This document shows positions 51,685 through 60,730 of a stretch of DNA of 62,177 nucleotides, in pieces. The DNA lies in contig CAMYKZ010000038.1 of assembly GCA_947259045.1 (NCBI GenBank), forward strand, positions 1 through 62,177, given 5' to 3'. Below the pieces are notes generated by a model that worked only from the letters and a program-made list of their open reading frames with translations, did no database searches and had not been told where the DNA came from. How positions within the stretch are numbered: position 1 is the first letter of the stretch; each line of letters starts with the position of its first letter. Both the position numbers and the translations under genes were made by a program. This DNA comes from an uncultured Afifella sp. Its GTDB lineage: Bacteria; Pseudomonadota; Alphaproteobacteria; Rhizobiales; Afifellaceae.

Positions 51685-53379
51685 ATGATTTCACGTCGTG
51701 AATTTTTGCAGGCATCCGTCGCCACGTCGGCTATCCTCGGGGCAGGCGGAATGGCCGGCATCGGCCGCGCGTTCGGTCAGCAGGCGATCAGCGAGGAGGA
51801 TCTGCTCGGCTTTGACGGTTACGGCAATGTCACGTTGATCCACATCACCGATCTGCATGCCCAGATCAAACCGGTCTATTTCCGCGAACCGTCGATCAAT
51901 CTGGGTGTTGGCGATGCGGCCGGCCTGCCGCCGCACGTCACCGGCGCGGATTTCCTAAACCTGTTCAACCTAGAACCCGGCTCGCCGAAGGCCTATGCGC
52001 TGTCGTCCGATGATTTCATCACGCTGGCGCGCGATTATGGCCGCATGGGCGGGCTCGACCGGAGTGCCGCGATCATCAGGCGGATCCGAGCCGAACGCCC
52101 GGGCCGCAGCCTGCTGCTCGACGGCGGCGATACCTGGCAGGGCAGTTATACGGCGCTCAAGACCGATGCCCGGGACATGGTGACGGTAATGAACGCCCTG
52201 CAGCCCGACGCCATGACCAGCCATTGGGAGTTCACCCTCGGCGAAGAGCGTGTGAAAGAGATCGTCGAGGATCTGCCGTTTGCCTTTCTGGGTTCGAATA
52301 TTTTCGACAAGGAATGGGACGAGCCGGCTTTTGAATCCACCGCAACGTTTGAGCGCGGCGGCGTGAAGATCGCCGTCATCGGCCAAGCGTTTCCTTATCT
52401 GCCGATCGCCAATCCGGGCTGGTTGTTCCCGAGCTATTCGTTCGGCATCCGCGAGGCGGAAATCCAGAAAAACGTCGACGCTGCCCGCGCCGATGGCGCC
52501 GAACTGGTGGTACTTCTGTCCCACAACGGATTTGACGTCGACCGCAAGCTGGCGGGCCGCGTCAGCGGTATCGACGTTATCCTGACCGGCCATACCCACG
52601 ATGCTCTGCCGGAACCGGTTCAGGTCGGCAAGACGATGCTGATCGCCTCCGGCTCCAACGGCAAATTCGTCTCCAGGCTCGACCTTGATGTTCAGGACGG
52701 GGCCGTCAAGGGATTCAAATACCGGCTGATCCCGGTTTTCTCCGACGTCATCGCGCCCGACCCCGAGATGAGCGCACTGATCGACGAAGTGCGGGCGCCC
52801 TATGAGGCCGATTTGCAGCGCGTGATCGGCCGGACGGAATCGCTGCTCTACCGGCGCGGCAATTTCAACGGCACGTTTGACGATCTGATCTGCGAGGCGC
52901 TGGTGTCTGAACGGGATGCCCAGATTGCCCTGTCGCCGGGCTTCCGATGGGGCACAAGCCTGTTGCCGGGCCAGGATATCCGCGTCGAGGATATTTTTAA
53001 CGCGACCGCCATGTCCTATCCCGCCGCCTACCGCACGCCGATGTCGGGCAAGCTGCTAAAGGACATCCTGGAGGATGTCGCCGACAATCTGTTCAACCCC
53101 GATCCGTATTACCAGCAGGGCGGCGACATGGTGCGTGTCGGCGGCATGGGCTATCGCATCGATCCGCTTGAGACAATGGGATCGCGGGTCTCCGACATGA
53201 CGCTGCTGGCCAGCGGCGAGGCGATCGATCCTGGCAGGGAATATGTCGTTGCCGGCTGGGCCAGCGTCAACGAGGCCACCGAAGGGCCGCCGATCTGGGA
53301 TGTGGTGTCGGACCATGTGGAAAGCCGGAAGGTCATCGAGCTTGAGCCGAACCGTGCCGTCAAGGTTGCCGGCCTTTAA
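51685..53379 (+). CDS. soxB: thiosulfohydrolase SoxB
   Basis: A 564-aa Tat-exported dimanganese hydrolase that removes sulfate from SoxY-bound S-thiosulfonate. The signal is SRREFLQASVATSAIL. Metal-binding landmarks are HITDLHAQ with Asp56 and His58, LDGGDTWQGS near 150, HWEFTLGEERV near 177, VLLSHNGFDVD near 275 and GHTHD near 298. The C-terminal 5'-nucleotidase-like domain has the FDDLICEALVSERDAQIALSPGFRWG-type region from about 396. It is 180 nt after soxA. Confidence 0.97.
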   Translation: MISRREFLQASVATSAILGAGGMAGIGRAFGQQAISEEDLLGFDGYGNVTLIHITDLHAQIKPVYFREPSINLGVGDAAGLPPHVTGADFLNLFNLEPGSPKAYALSSDDFITLARDYGRMGGLDRSAAIIRRIRAERPGRSLLLDGGDTWQGSYTALKTDARDMVTVMNALQPDAMTSHWEFTLGEERVKEIVEDLPFAFLGSNIFDKEWDEPAFESTATFERGGVKIAVIGQAFPYLPIANPGWLFPSYSFGIREAEIQKNVDAARADGAELVVLLSHNGFDVDRKLAGRVSGIDVILTGHTHDALPEPVQVGKTMLIASGSNGKFVSRLDLDVQDGAVKGFKYRLIPVFSDVIAPDPEMSALIDEVRAPYEADLQRVIGRTESLLYRRGNFNGTFDDLICEALVSERDAQIALSPGFRWGTSLLPGQDIRVEDIFNATAMSYPAAYRTPMSGKLLKDILEDVADNLFNPDPYYQQGGDMVRVGGMGYRIDPLETMGSRVSDMTLLASGEAIDPGREYVVAGWASVNEATEGPPIWDVVSDHVESRKVIELEPNRAVKVAGL

Positions 53380-53406
53380 GCCTCGACAATCCGTATCGCC
53401 ACATAT

Positions 53407-53426
53407 ATATTCATAAAATCGAATAT
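53407..53426. promoter_or_regulatory. candidate SqrR-type operator upstream of soxC
   Basis: ATATTC, eight bases, GAATAT: a perfect 6-bp inverted repeat in the 66-nt AT-rich gap between soxB and soxC, ending 19 nt before the soxC ATG. It contains ATTC-N8-GAAT exactly. It implies that soxCD has its own sulfide-responsive promoter or control point inside the cluster. Confidence 0.7.
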
Positions 53427-53445
53427 GTAAAATCCGAGGACGCCA

Positions 53446-54738
53446 ATGACACAGGATCGAGACAGAACCGGCGGTTCACCGTCCATCGACCGCCGCCGTT
53501 TCCTTCGCGCCGGGCTTGCCGCCGGCGGAGCAGCGATCGCAGGCGGTTCGGTTGCCGGCGCATCAGAATCCAACCCGGACAATCTGCCGCCCAATGTCGC
53601 CGACTGGTCGCGTTATCTCGGCGACGGTGTCGATGCCCGGCCGTACGGCGCTCCCTCGGAATTTGAAAGCGAAACGGTTCGCCGCAGCGTCGCCTGGCTG
53701 ACAGCGTCGACGGAAAGCTCGGTCAATTTCACGCCGTTGCACGCGCTGGACGGCATCATCACCCCGAACGGCCTGTGTTTCGAACGCCATCATGGCGGCA
53801 TCGCCGAAATTGATCCGGCCGATCATCGCCTGATGATCAACGGGCTTGTCGACAGGCCATTGATCTTCACAATGGACGATATCCGGCGTTTCCCGCGCGA
53901 AAACAGGATTTACTTCCTGGAATGCGCCGCCAATTCCGGCATGGAATGGCGCGGCGCCCAGCTCAATGGCTGCCAGTTCACCCACGGCATGGTTCATTGC
54001 GTGATGTATACCGGCGTGCCGCTGCGCCACATTCTCAATGAAGCGGGTCTCAAGCCGAATGGCAAATGGCTGTTGGCGGAAGGCGCTGACGCGTCGGCGA
54101 TGACACGTTCAATCCCGCTGGAAAAAGCGCTTGACGATTGCCTTGTCGCTTTTGCCATGAACGGCGAGGCGTTGCGCCCGGAACAGGGTTATCCGCTGCG
54201 CCTGGTCGTGCCCGGCTGGGAGGGCAATATGTGGATCAAATGGCTGCGCCGCATCGAGGTTGGCGACCAGCCCTGGCATCAGCGCGAAGAGACCTCGAAA
54301 TATACCGATCTGCTGCCCGGCGGCAAAGCGCGACGTTTTACCTGGGAGATGGACGTCAAATCCGTCATCACAAATCCAAGCCCGCAGGCGCCGATCAATC
54401 ACGGCAAGGGTTTTACGGTCCTGACCGGGCTGGCCTGGTCGGGCAGGGGGACAATCGAGCGCGTCGATGTCACGCTCGATGGCGGACGGAACTGGCATCC
54501 GGCCCGCATTGACGGTCCGAGTCTGAACAAGGCCGTGCACCGGTTCTATTACGAATTCGAGTGGGACGGTTCGCCGTTGCTGCTGCAATCGCGCGCGGTC
54601 GATTCGCAAGGCCATATCCAGCCGACCAAGGATCAGCTGCGCGCCGTCCGCGGCACCAATTCCATCTATCACAATAACGGTATCCAGACCTGGCACGTCC
54701 AGTCCGGCGGAGAGGTTGAAAATGTCGAAGTCTCGTAA
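53446..54738 (+). CDS. soxC: sulfane dehydrogenase molybdopterin subunit SoxC
   Basis: A 430-aa Tat-exported protein of the sulfite oxidase fold. The Tat motif is [14 protein letters not shown] near 15-28. The molybdenum-binding domain has [13 protein letters not shown] near 157-169 with the catalytic Cys161, and later [21 protein letters not shown] dimerisation domain covers about 295-415. With SoxD it oxidises the SoxY-bound sulfane sulfur by six electrons. Its 3' end overlaps soxD by 17 nt. Length matches Paracoccus SoxC. Confidence 0.96.
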   Translation: MTQDRDRTGGSPSIDRRRFLRAGLAAGGAAIAGGSVAGASESNPDNLPPNVADWSRYLGDGVDARPYGAPSEFESETVRRSVAWLTASTESSVNFTPLHALDGIITPNGLCFERHHGGIAEIDPADHRLMINGLVDRPLIFTMDDIRRFPRENRIYFLECAANSGMEWRGAQLNGCQFTHGMVHCVMYTGVPLRHILNEAGLKPNGKWLLAEGADASAMTRSIPLEKALDDCLVAFAMNGEALRPEQGYPLRLVVPGWEGNMWIKWLRRIEVGDQPWHQREETSKYTDLLPGGKARRFTWEMDVKSVITNPSPQAPINHGKGFTVLTGLAWSGRGTIERVDVTLDGGRNWHPARIDGPSLNKAVHRFYYEFEWDGSPLLLQSRAVDSQGHIQPTKDQLRAVRGTNSIYHNNGIQTWHVQSGGEVENVEVS

Positions 54739-55323
54739 TCTTGGCCTCGCCGCTCTTGTGCTTGCGCTCACCGCTACGCCGGTGCTTGCCGGCAAGTTCA
54801 ACCTCGGCCACGAGGCGACGACCGAACAGATTACGGGCTGGGACATCGATGTCAGGCCCGACGGGACCGGTCTCCCCGAGGGTAGCGGCAGTGTCGCCCA
54901 GGGCGAGGAGATATTCCTTGAAAAATGCGCCGCCTGCCATGGTGATTTTGCCGAGGGCGTCGACCGCTGGCCGGTTCTGGCCGGCGGCATCGGCAGCCTG
55001 AAAAGCGACGACCCGGTGAAGACGATCGGCTCCTACTGGCCTTATCTGTCCACCGGGTTCGATTATATCTACCGGGCCATGCCCTATGGCGACGCCCAGT
55101 CGCTGGAGGCGGACGAGGTTTATGCGCTGCTCGCCTACATCATGTTCATGAACGATGTGATCAAGGATGAGGATTTCGAACTGTCCAGATCGAATTTCCT
55201 CGACGTCAAAATGCCGAATCGTGCATGGAAAACTGCAGGCAGGCTGTGGAAATCACCGGCCGGGCCCGGGTCATCGACGTCACGCCAAACGATGAAGACA
55301 ATCCGTCCGGCAGCATCGACTGA
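54722..55323 (+). pseudogene. soxD: soxD c-type cytochrome subunit with internal deletion and frameshift
   Basis: The N-terminal 166 residues read as SoxD: a signal peptide ([14 protein letters not shown]), CAACH heme site at 69-73, [32 protein letters not shown], and [10 protein letters not shown] near 140. After VKMPN at 55210-55219 the frame breaks. The normal SoxD tail resumes in another frame at 55222 ([20 protein letters not shown] near its start) and stops at TGA 55321-55323. Relative to other SoxD proteins about 15-30 residues are missing between the two parts. In the original frame the protein instead runs on to 55489 with unrelated sequence. SoxCD function would be doubtful if this is real. 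Confidence 0.85.
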
Positions 55324-55498
55324 CGGTCTTTTGCGAACTATTAACCCGGCCTGTACCATTCTGTCGGCTTGCTCACGGCTTCTCACTTCTGCGCGAAGGC
55401 GCCTTTGCCTCATGCGCAAAGCCGATTATGTAGAGTTGACGCATGCCGCTCATCCCGGCTTCAGGTTCCGATTGTCGATGATGTTCTGAGGTAACATA

Positions 55499-56233
55499 TT
55501 GCTCGAAGTCACTTTTGGCGCTGCATTCCTTGCCGGGTTGATATCATTCGTATCGCCATGCGTTCTGCCGATTGTCCCGCCCTATCTGTGTTATCTGGCG
55601 GGCGTCTCGCTGGAGGAGCTGACCGGCGAAGACGAGTCTTCGGTCTCGCCGGTCAAAGTGTTTTTTGCCGCTTTGGCATTTGTGCTCGGATTCACCACTG
55701 TCTTTGTCATGCTCGGCGCATCGGCCAGCCTGATCGGTCAGGTGGTTACCCGCAACCTGGATTTCCTGTCGATCGTCGCAGGCATCATCATCATCGCCAT
55801 GGGCCTGCATTTCCTGGGCGTATTCAGGATCGGGCTGCTTTACCGTGAAGCCCGCGTCCAGGTCGCCCGCAAGCCGGCCGGCCTGATCGGCTCCTATCTG
55901 ATCGGCCTTGCCTTTGCGTTCGGCTGGACGCCATGCGTCGGCCCGATCCTTGGCACGATCCTGTTTGTTGCCGGCGCTGAGGGAACCGCTGCCAAGGGCG
56001 CGGTCCTGCTGGCGACCTATTCGCTGGGTCTGGGCGTGCCGTTCCTGCTGGCCGCCGCATTCGCCGGTCCGTTCATGGCCTGGGCGAAAAACTTCCGCCG
56101 ACATATGGCGACCGTTGAAAAGGTCATGGGCGGCATGCTGGTTCTGACCGGAGTTCTGTTCATGACCGGCTACATGTCGACGATGGCTTTCTGGCTGCTG
56201 GAAACCTTTCCGGCGTTTGCGGAAATCGGTTAG
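55499..56233 (+). CDS. soxV: CcdA/DsbD-type thiol-disulfide transporter SoxV
   Basis: A 244-aa membrane protein with six helices, TTG start preceded by GAGGTAA. The two membrane cysteines are in SFVSPCVLPIVPPYL near 20 and FGWTPCVGPILGT near 145, the CcdA redox pair that carries electrons from cytosolic thioredoxin to periplasmic partners. In sox loci this protein (SoxV) supplies reductant for SoxW or SoxS and hence SoxY. It is 175 nt after soxD; no SoxW, SoxE or SoxF gene follows. Confidence 0.9.
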   Translation: MLEVTFGAAFLAGLISFVSPCVLPIVPPYLCYLAGVSLEELTGEDESSVSPVKVFFAALAFVLGFTTVFVMLGASASLIGQVVTRNLDFLSIVAGIIIIAMGLHFLGVFRIGLLYREARVQVARKPAGLIGSYLIGLAFAFGWTPCVGPILGTILFVAGAEGTAAKGAVLLATYSLGLGVPFLLAAAFAGPFMAWAKNFRRHMATVEKVMGGMLVLTGVLFMTGYMSTMAFWLLETFPAFAEIG

Positions 56234-56263
56234 TGTTGGCCATCCAGCAGGGGTGGCCCGACC

Positions 56264-57100
56264 ATGAAATTCATACATCTGACAGATCCGCATGTGATTT
56301 CCGGCGGTTTGCCGCTTTATGGCCGTGACCCGGCTGCAAGCCTGGCGGCGGCCGTCGCCGATATCAATGAAAACCATTCCGATGCGGAAATGGTCGTCAT
56401 CACCGGCGATCTGACTAACTGGGCTGAACCGGAATCCTATGAGACTGTCGCCGGGCTGATTGAACCGCTCTCCATGCCGCCGGTGCTGCTGCTCGGCAAC
56501 CACGATGACCGGCCGAATTTCCGCGGCGTCTTCAAGGACGGAATGGATGACGGCTCGGGGTTCGTCCAGGGTTCGCTGAAAACCACTGCCGGCACGTTTG
56601 TCTTTCTCGATACCCATGAACCGGGTTCCGCCGCCGGAACCTATTGCGAAACCCGCAGCGCCTGGCTCGAAAAGACTCTGGCTGAGACCGAGGGTCCGCT
56701 TTTTTTGTTCATGCACCACCCTCCGTTTGCCGTCGGCATTGCCTATATGGATGCCATCGCGCTGAGAGAACCGGAAAGGTTTGCCGAGATCATCCGGCCC
56801 CATGCCGTGCGCATCCGGCATCTGTTTTTCGGCCATCTTCACCGGGCGATCGCCGGCAGCTGGCTCGGCATTCCGCTCTCCAACATGCGTGGCACCAATC
56901 ATCAGGTCTGGCTGGAACTGACCGGGCGGCTGGACACGATCCGCACCGGTCCCGAACAGCCGGCCTACGGCATCGTCTTTGTCGACGACGACCGGGTGCT
57001 CGTGCATATGCACGAATATCAAAATGACGGGCCGGATCATGCCTTTGCGCCGCCTGCGGGCGTCAGCGACCGCGATTATGCGACCAAACTCAAGGATTGA
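56264..57100 (+). CDS. calcineurin-like metallophosphoesterase (GpdQ/CpdA type)
   Basis: A 278-aa dimetal phosphoesterase with the full motif set: HLTDPHV (Asp8, His10), TGDLTNW (Asp near 49), LGNHDDRP near 80, FMHHPPF near 156 and FGHLHRA near 196. Length and spacing fit GpdQ-type glycerophosphodiesterases and 3',5'-cAMP phosphodiesterases; the two cannot be separated by eye. There is no signal peptide. It is 30 nt after soxV, so it may be cotranscribed by proximity without a sulfur-related role. Confidence 0.85.
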   Translation: MKFIHLTDPHVISGGLPLYGRDPAASLAAAVADINENHSDAEMVVITGDLTNWAEPESYETVAGLIEPLSMPPVLLLGNHDDRPNFRGVFKDGMDDGSGFVQGSLKTTAGTFVFLDTHEPGSAAGTYCETRSAWLEKTLAETEGPLFLFMHHPPFAVGIAYMDAIALREPERFAEIIRPHAVRIRHLFFGHLHRAIAGSWLGIPLSNMRGTNHQVWLELTGRLDTIRTGPEQPAYGIVFVDDDRVLVHMHEYQNDGPDHAFAPPAGVSDRDYATKLKD

Positions 57101-57221
57101 GCCGGCGAAACGTCGCTGCAATTGACGCCGGTGACGGTATTGGAAAAGCGCCTGCGGCGAGACATTCTAGGCTGATTAGAATTGTTCCGCCCGAAAAGCG
57201 TGATGGATAAGGTGACCGCCA

Positions 57222-58376
57222 ATGACTGTTGTTGATCTCAATCTGCTCAGGCCGGTGTTGCAGCCGGTTGCCGGCGCCCGCGGCCTTCCAAACCAGTTTT
57301 ATGTCGATCAGGACACGTTTGAGCAGGAAAAGCAGCAGGTATTCTTCGCCAATTGGGCGGCGATCGGTTTCGCCAAGGACATTCCCGAACCTGCCGACGC
57401 CAGACCGGTCGACTTTCTCGGCCAGCCGCTTCTGGCGGTGCGCGACAAGGAAGGCCAGGTCCGCGTTTTCCAGAACACCTGCCGCCACAGGGGCATGATC
57501 CTCGTCGACGAGGCGATCCGGTTGCGCGGCATGATCCGCTGCAAATATCATTCCTGGTGTTATGCGCTGAACGGCGAATTGCGCTCCACGCCCCATGTCG
57601 GCGGCCCGGGCAACAATCTGCACGACGATATCGACCGTGCCACGCTCGGCCTGATCGAGGTTCGCTCGCATGTCTGGCGCGATATCATTTTCGTCAATAT
57701 GTCAGGCGCGGCGCCGGATTTTGAAAACTACGCTGCCGATCTGATCGAACGCTGGAAAGAGTTCGACAGGCCGATCTTTCACGGCGGGGCGGATTCGTCC
57801 TTCAAGCTGGAAGTGGCGACCAACTGGAAACTGGCGGTGGAAAATTATTGCGAAAGTTATCATCTGCCGTGGATTCATCCGGGCCTCAACGCCTATTCGA
57901 AGCTTGAAGATCATTACCATATTATCGAGCCGGGCCGGTTTTCCGGCCAGGGCACCAATGTCTACAATCCCTCGCTTGGCGACGGTTCCAGATCGTTCAG
58001 AAATTTCAACGGCCTGTCGGATAAGTGGAACGAGGCCGCCGAATATATCTCGTTCTTTCCAAACGTGCTGTTCGGCGTCCACCGCGACCATGTCTACGCC
58101 ATCCTGCTGGAGCCGACAGGGCTTGGAACGACGGTGGAGCATATCGAGATCTATTATGCCGATGAAGACATGACCGGGCCGGATTATGCCGATCTCAGGG
58201 CGGAGAATGCAAAACTCTGGAAAGGCATTTTCATCGAAGATATCGGCGTTGTGGAGGGCATGCAGAAAGGCCGGCACGGCATGCGTTTTGATGGCGGCAA
58301 GTTTTCGCCGGTGATGGATGAGCCGACGCATACGTTCCACCATTGGGTCGCCAGTCAGTTTGCCGAAGACAGCTGA
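57222..58376 (+). CDS. Rieske non-heme iron oxygenase, alpha subunit-like
   Basis: A 384-aa oxygenase. The Rieske [2Fe-2S] motif is CRHRG near 87 and CKYHSW near 107-112. The mononuclear iron facial triad is in ENYCESYHLPWIHPGL near 208-223 plus a late acidic residue. The overall form resembles glycine-betaine/choline or carnitine monooxygenase large subunits rather than aromatic-ring dioxygenases. No reductase or ferredoxin gene adjoins, so electrons must come from elsewhere. A small acidic protein follows after 2 nt. Confidence 0.88.
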   Translation: MTVVDLNLLRPVLQPVAGARGLPNQFYVDQDTFEQEKQQVFFANWAAIGFAKDIPEPADARPVDFLGQPLLAVRDKEGQVRVFQNTCRHRGMILVDEAIRLRGMIRCKYHSWCYALNGELRSTPHVGGPGNNLHDDIDRATLGLIEVRSHVWRDIIFVNMSGAAPDFENYAADLIERWKEFDRPIFHGGADSSFKLEVATNWKLAVENYCESYHLPWIHPGLNAYSKLEDHYHIIEPGRFSGQGTNVYNPSLGDGSRSFRNFNGLSDKWNEAAEYISFFPNVLFGVHRDHVYAILLEPTGLGTTVEHIEIYYADEDMTGPDYADLRAENAKLWKGIFIEDIGVVEGMQKGRHGMRFDGGKFSPVMDEPTHTFHHWVASQFAEDS

Positions 58377-58378
58377 GC

Positions 58379-58621
58379 GTGGCCGGGCATTTGTCTGATG
58401 CTCGTGATCTGGATCGGAGGCTGATCGCAGCCCACGAGACCGGCGATGGCGACGCGCTGGTGGGGCTGTACCGCGAAGCGGGCGAGGTAGCGGAGGCCGC
58501 CGGCGAAACCGACCGCGCCTGCTTCTTTTACGTTCACGCCTATGTCTTTGCGCTGGAGAGCGGGCACCGGGACGCGGACCTGATCCGCGGCCGCCTGAAG
58601 GCCCATGGCCGGGAAGCGTGA
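58379..58621 (+). CDS. small protein coupled to the Rieske oxygenase
   Basis: An 80-aa soluble protein with a GTG start 2 nt after the oxygenase stop. It is nearly all helical: LIAAHETGDGDALVGLYREA near 13-32, then ACFFYVHAYVFALE near 45-58. This resembles a two-helix TPR-like hairpin. Tight coupling suggests a role with the oxygenase (assembly or regulation), which is inference. No family is recognised. Confidence 0.65.
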   Translation: MAGHLSDARDLDRRLIAAHETGDGDALVGLYREAGEVAEAAGETDRACFFYVHAYVFALESGHRDADLIRGRLKAHGREA

Positions 58622-58725
58622 AAGCGCAATCGTCAGGTTCATCGCGTCTCCGCGCGTGACGCGGCGCGGTGATCGGGCTATGAAACCGTCTCCCAACCTA
58701 TGCGACAACCTGATCTGAGCCTGTC

Positions 58726-59442
58726 ATGACCTTCCGCGCCACCGTTCTGACGCTTTATCCGGAGATGTTTCCCGGACCGCTTGGCGTCAGCCTGTCCGGC
58801 AAGGCGCTGGAGGCGGGCACCTGGGCGCTTGACGTGCATAATATTCGCGACCACGGATCTGGCGCGCATCGGGCGGTCGACGACACACCGGCCGGCGGCG
58901 GGCCTGGCATGGTGCTGAAGGCCGATGTGCTTGCGGCGGCGGTCGATGCGGCTTTGCCGCCAGGTGACCGGCGCCCGCGGTTGTTGATGAGCCCGCGCGG
59001 CAGGCCGCTGACCCAGGCGGCCGTGCGCGATCTGGCTGGCGGCGACGGCGCGCTGATCGTCTGCGGCCGGTTCGAAGGCGTCGACGAGCGGGTGATTGAG
59101 GCGAGGGGCCTGGAGGAGGTCTCCATCGGCGATTATGTTCTCTCAGGCGGGGAATTGGCGGCGATGGTGCTGCTCGACGCCTGTGTGCGGCTTTTGCCCG
59201 GTGTCATGGGGCATGCCCAGTCGGGTGCGGAGGAGAGTTTTGAGGGCGGATTGCTGGAATATCCGCACTATACAAGGCCGCAGATTTTCGAGGATCGGAG
59301 CATACCCGACGTGCTGATGTCGGGCCATCACGGCCGAATTGCCCAATGGCGGCGCGACCAGGCGGAAACGCTGACCCGCGAGAGACGGCCGGATCTGATT
59401 GACAAGGCGGACAAAACAGTGATGAAAGAGCGCAAAGATTAG
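58726..59442 (+). CDS. trmD: tRNA (guanine(37)-N1)-methyltransferase TrmD
   Basis: A 238-aa SPOUT methyltransferase that makes m1G37. It opens [18 protein letters not shown] and has the conserved [14 protein letters not shown] near 51-64. The trefoil-knot AdoMet site is [14 protein letters not shown] near 134-147, and [13 protein letters not shown] lies near 107. In most bacteria it follows rpsP and rimM; those genes are not upstream here, where the Rieske oxygenase lies instead. rplS follows after 142 nt. Confidence 0.97.
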   Translation: MTFRATVLTLYPEMFPGPLGVSLSGKALEAGTWALDVHNIRDHGSGAHRAVDDTPAGGGPGMVLKADVLAAAVDAALPPGDRRPRLLMSPRGRPLTQAAVRDLAGGDGALIVCGRFEGVDERVIEARGLEEVSIGDYVLSGGELAAMVLLDACVRLLPGVMGHAQSGAEESFEGGLLEYPHYTRPQIFEDRSIPDVLMSGHHGRIAQWRRDQAETLTRERRPDLIDKADKTVMKERKD

Positions 59443-59584
59443 GGCTCTGCCTATCGACATTGGCCGCTGTTGCGTGTATATCGCCGCAACTTCCAAATGA
59501 TGGATGATCAGATGTGGCCGCACCCCGGCGGTTTTGTGATGCCGGAATGTCGGGTGAGCGCGAATTGTGACAAGGTATAAGACG

Positions 59585-60169
59585 ATGAATGTGATTCAGG
59601 AAATCGAGCAGGCGGAAGCCGCAGCCGTTGCAGACAAACGCAAGGTTCCCGATTTTAGCGCCGGCGACACGATGCGCGTGCATGTGCGGGTTACCGAAGG
59701 CACCCGGACCCGCGTCCAGATCTATGAGGGCGTCTGCATCGCCCGCAAGGGTGGCGGCATCAATGAGAGTTTTACCGTCCGCAAGATCTCCTACGGCGAA
59801 GGTGTCGAGCGTGTTTTCCCGGTCTATTCGCCGATGGTGGAGAAGATCGAAGTGGTTCGCCGCGGCGATGTCCGCCGCGCCAAACTTTATTATCTGCGTG
59901 ACCGGCGCGGCAAGTCGGCCCGGATCGCCGAAGCGACAAATGTTCGCGCCAAGTCGCTGAACGACGCCGACCGCAAGGAAGTGGCCGACGCAAAGGCTGC
60001 TGCGGAAGCTGAAAAGCTTGCGGCGCGTCAGGCTGCTGCGGACGCGAAGGCTGCCGAGGAAGCAGAAGCTGCCAAAGCTGCAGAAGAGGCTGCTGCAGCT
60101 CAGGCTGCTGAAGCGGCAGCGGCTGCTGAAGCGCCGGCGGCGGACGCTGAAGAGACAAAATCCGAGTAA
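59585..60169 (+). CDS. rplS: 50S ribosomal protein L19 with long low-complexity tail
   Basis: A 194-aa L19 from ATG 59585. The core (about 1-118) is canonical: [10 protein letters not shown] at the start, [29 protein letters not shown] and [20 protein letters not shown]. After [19 protein letters not shown] a tail of about 70 residues is nearly all Ala, Glu, Lys and Asp in an [13 protein letters not shown] pattern, likely a single charged helix. Such tails occur in some alphaproteobacteria. A strong terminator follows. Confidence 0.96.
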   Translation: MNVIQEIEQAEAAAVADKRKVPDFSAGDTMRVHVRVTEGTRTRVQIYEGVCIARKGGGINESFTVRKISYGEGVERVFPVYSPMVEKIEVVRRGDVRRAKLYYLRDRRGKSARIAEATNVRAKSLNDADRKEVADAKAAAEAEKLAARQAAADAKAAEEAEAAKAAEEAAAAQAAEAAAAAEAPAADAEETKSE

Positions 60170-60193
60170 CAGGGCATCACCTGCGGTTTTCAT

Positions 60194-60221
60194 GCGGCGC
60201 CCTCGGGCGCCGCTTCTGTTT
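60194..60221 (+). terminator. intrinsic terminator after rplS
   Basis: GCGGCGCC and GGCGCCGC (8 bp, loop CTCG) are followed by TTCTGTTT, 24 nt after the rplS stop. This likely ends the trmD-rplS transcript. Confidence 0.8.
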
Positions 60222-60270
60222 CCGGCTCTCGTGCAAACGCCAAGGGGCCGGCACAGGTGATGACAGGACA

Positions 60271-60678
60271 ATGAGTAAACACGACAATCAGATGCGCCCG
60301 ATCGATGATGACTGGGCCGAGCAGGTGTCGAACAATCCTGGCTGGGATCAGGATATGGCCGACGAACTGGTCGGCGCAATCGTGCTTGTCGACATCACGG
60401 AAGTCGATGGCAACAATGAAGCCGTCGAAGAATATCAGATGTGGGGCATGGTCGAAAACGTCGATGCCGATGCCGGTATCGAGATCGAACTGCATGGCGA
60501 ACTGGCCGGCGAAAGCTGGATCTGCCCGCCGGATCTCGATGCATTCGAGATCGCCAGGCCGGGCGTCTATACGCTTGAACAGACAGGTGAAACGGTTACC
60601 GATCCGGATTTTACGACGAGCTGGACGTTCAGCCGCAATGAGGATGATGTCGGCGATGCGGATGACGAAGTGGCCTGA
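60271..60678 (+). CDS. acidic protein of unknown function
   Basis: A 135-aa soluble, strongly acidic protein. It has WAEQVSNNPGWDQDMADELV near 15, a beta-rich middle (EIELHGELAGESWICPPDLD near 72) and an acidic tail (RNEDDVGDADDEVA). No signal peptide or known motif. It lies 50 nt after the rplS terminator and 52 nt before the dehalogenase-like gene, so it may be monocistronic or pair with that gene. Confidence 0.6.
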   Translation: MSKHDNQMRPIDDDWAEQVSNNPGWDQDMADELVGAIVLVDITEVDGNNEAVEEYQMWGMVENVDADAGIEIELHGELAGESWICPPDLDAFEIARPGVYTLEQTGETVTDPDFTTSWTFSRNEDDVGDADDEVA

Positions 60679-60730
60679 CCGGCCCGGATTTGCCGTGATC
60701 GCGCTTTGAATTCATGCCACATTGCCGGCG

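Noticed and set aside
60018..60260. 80-aa arginine/leucine-rich ORF overlapping the L19 tail
   Set aside because: It is the frame-shifted reading of the GCTGC-rich repeat, a typical artefact of low-complexity coding DNA.
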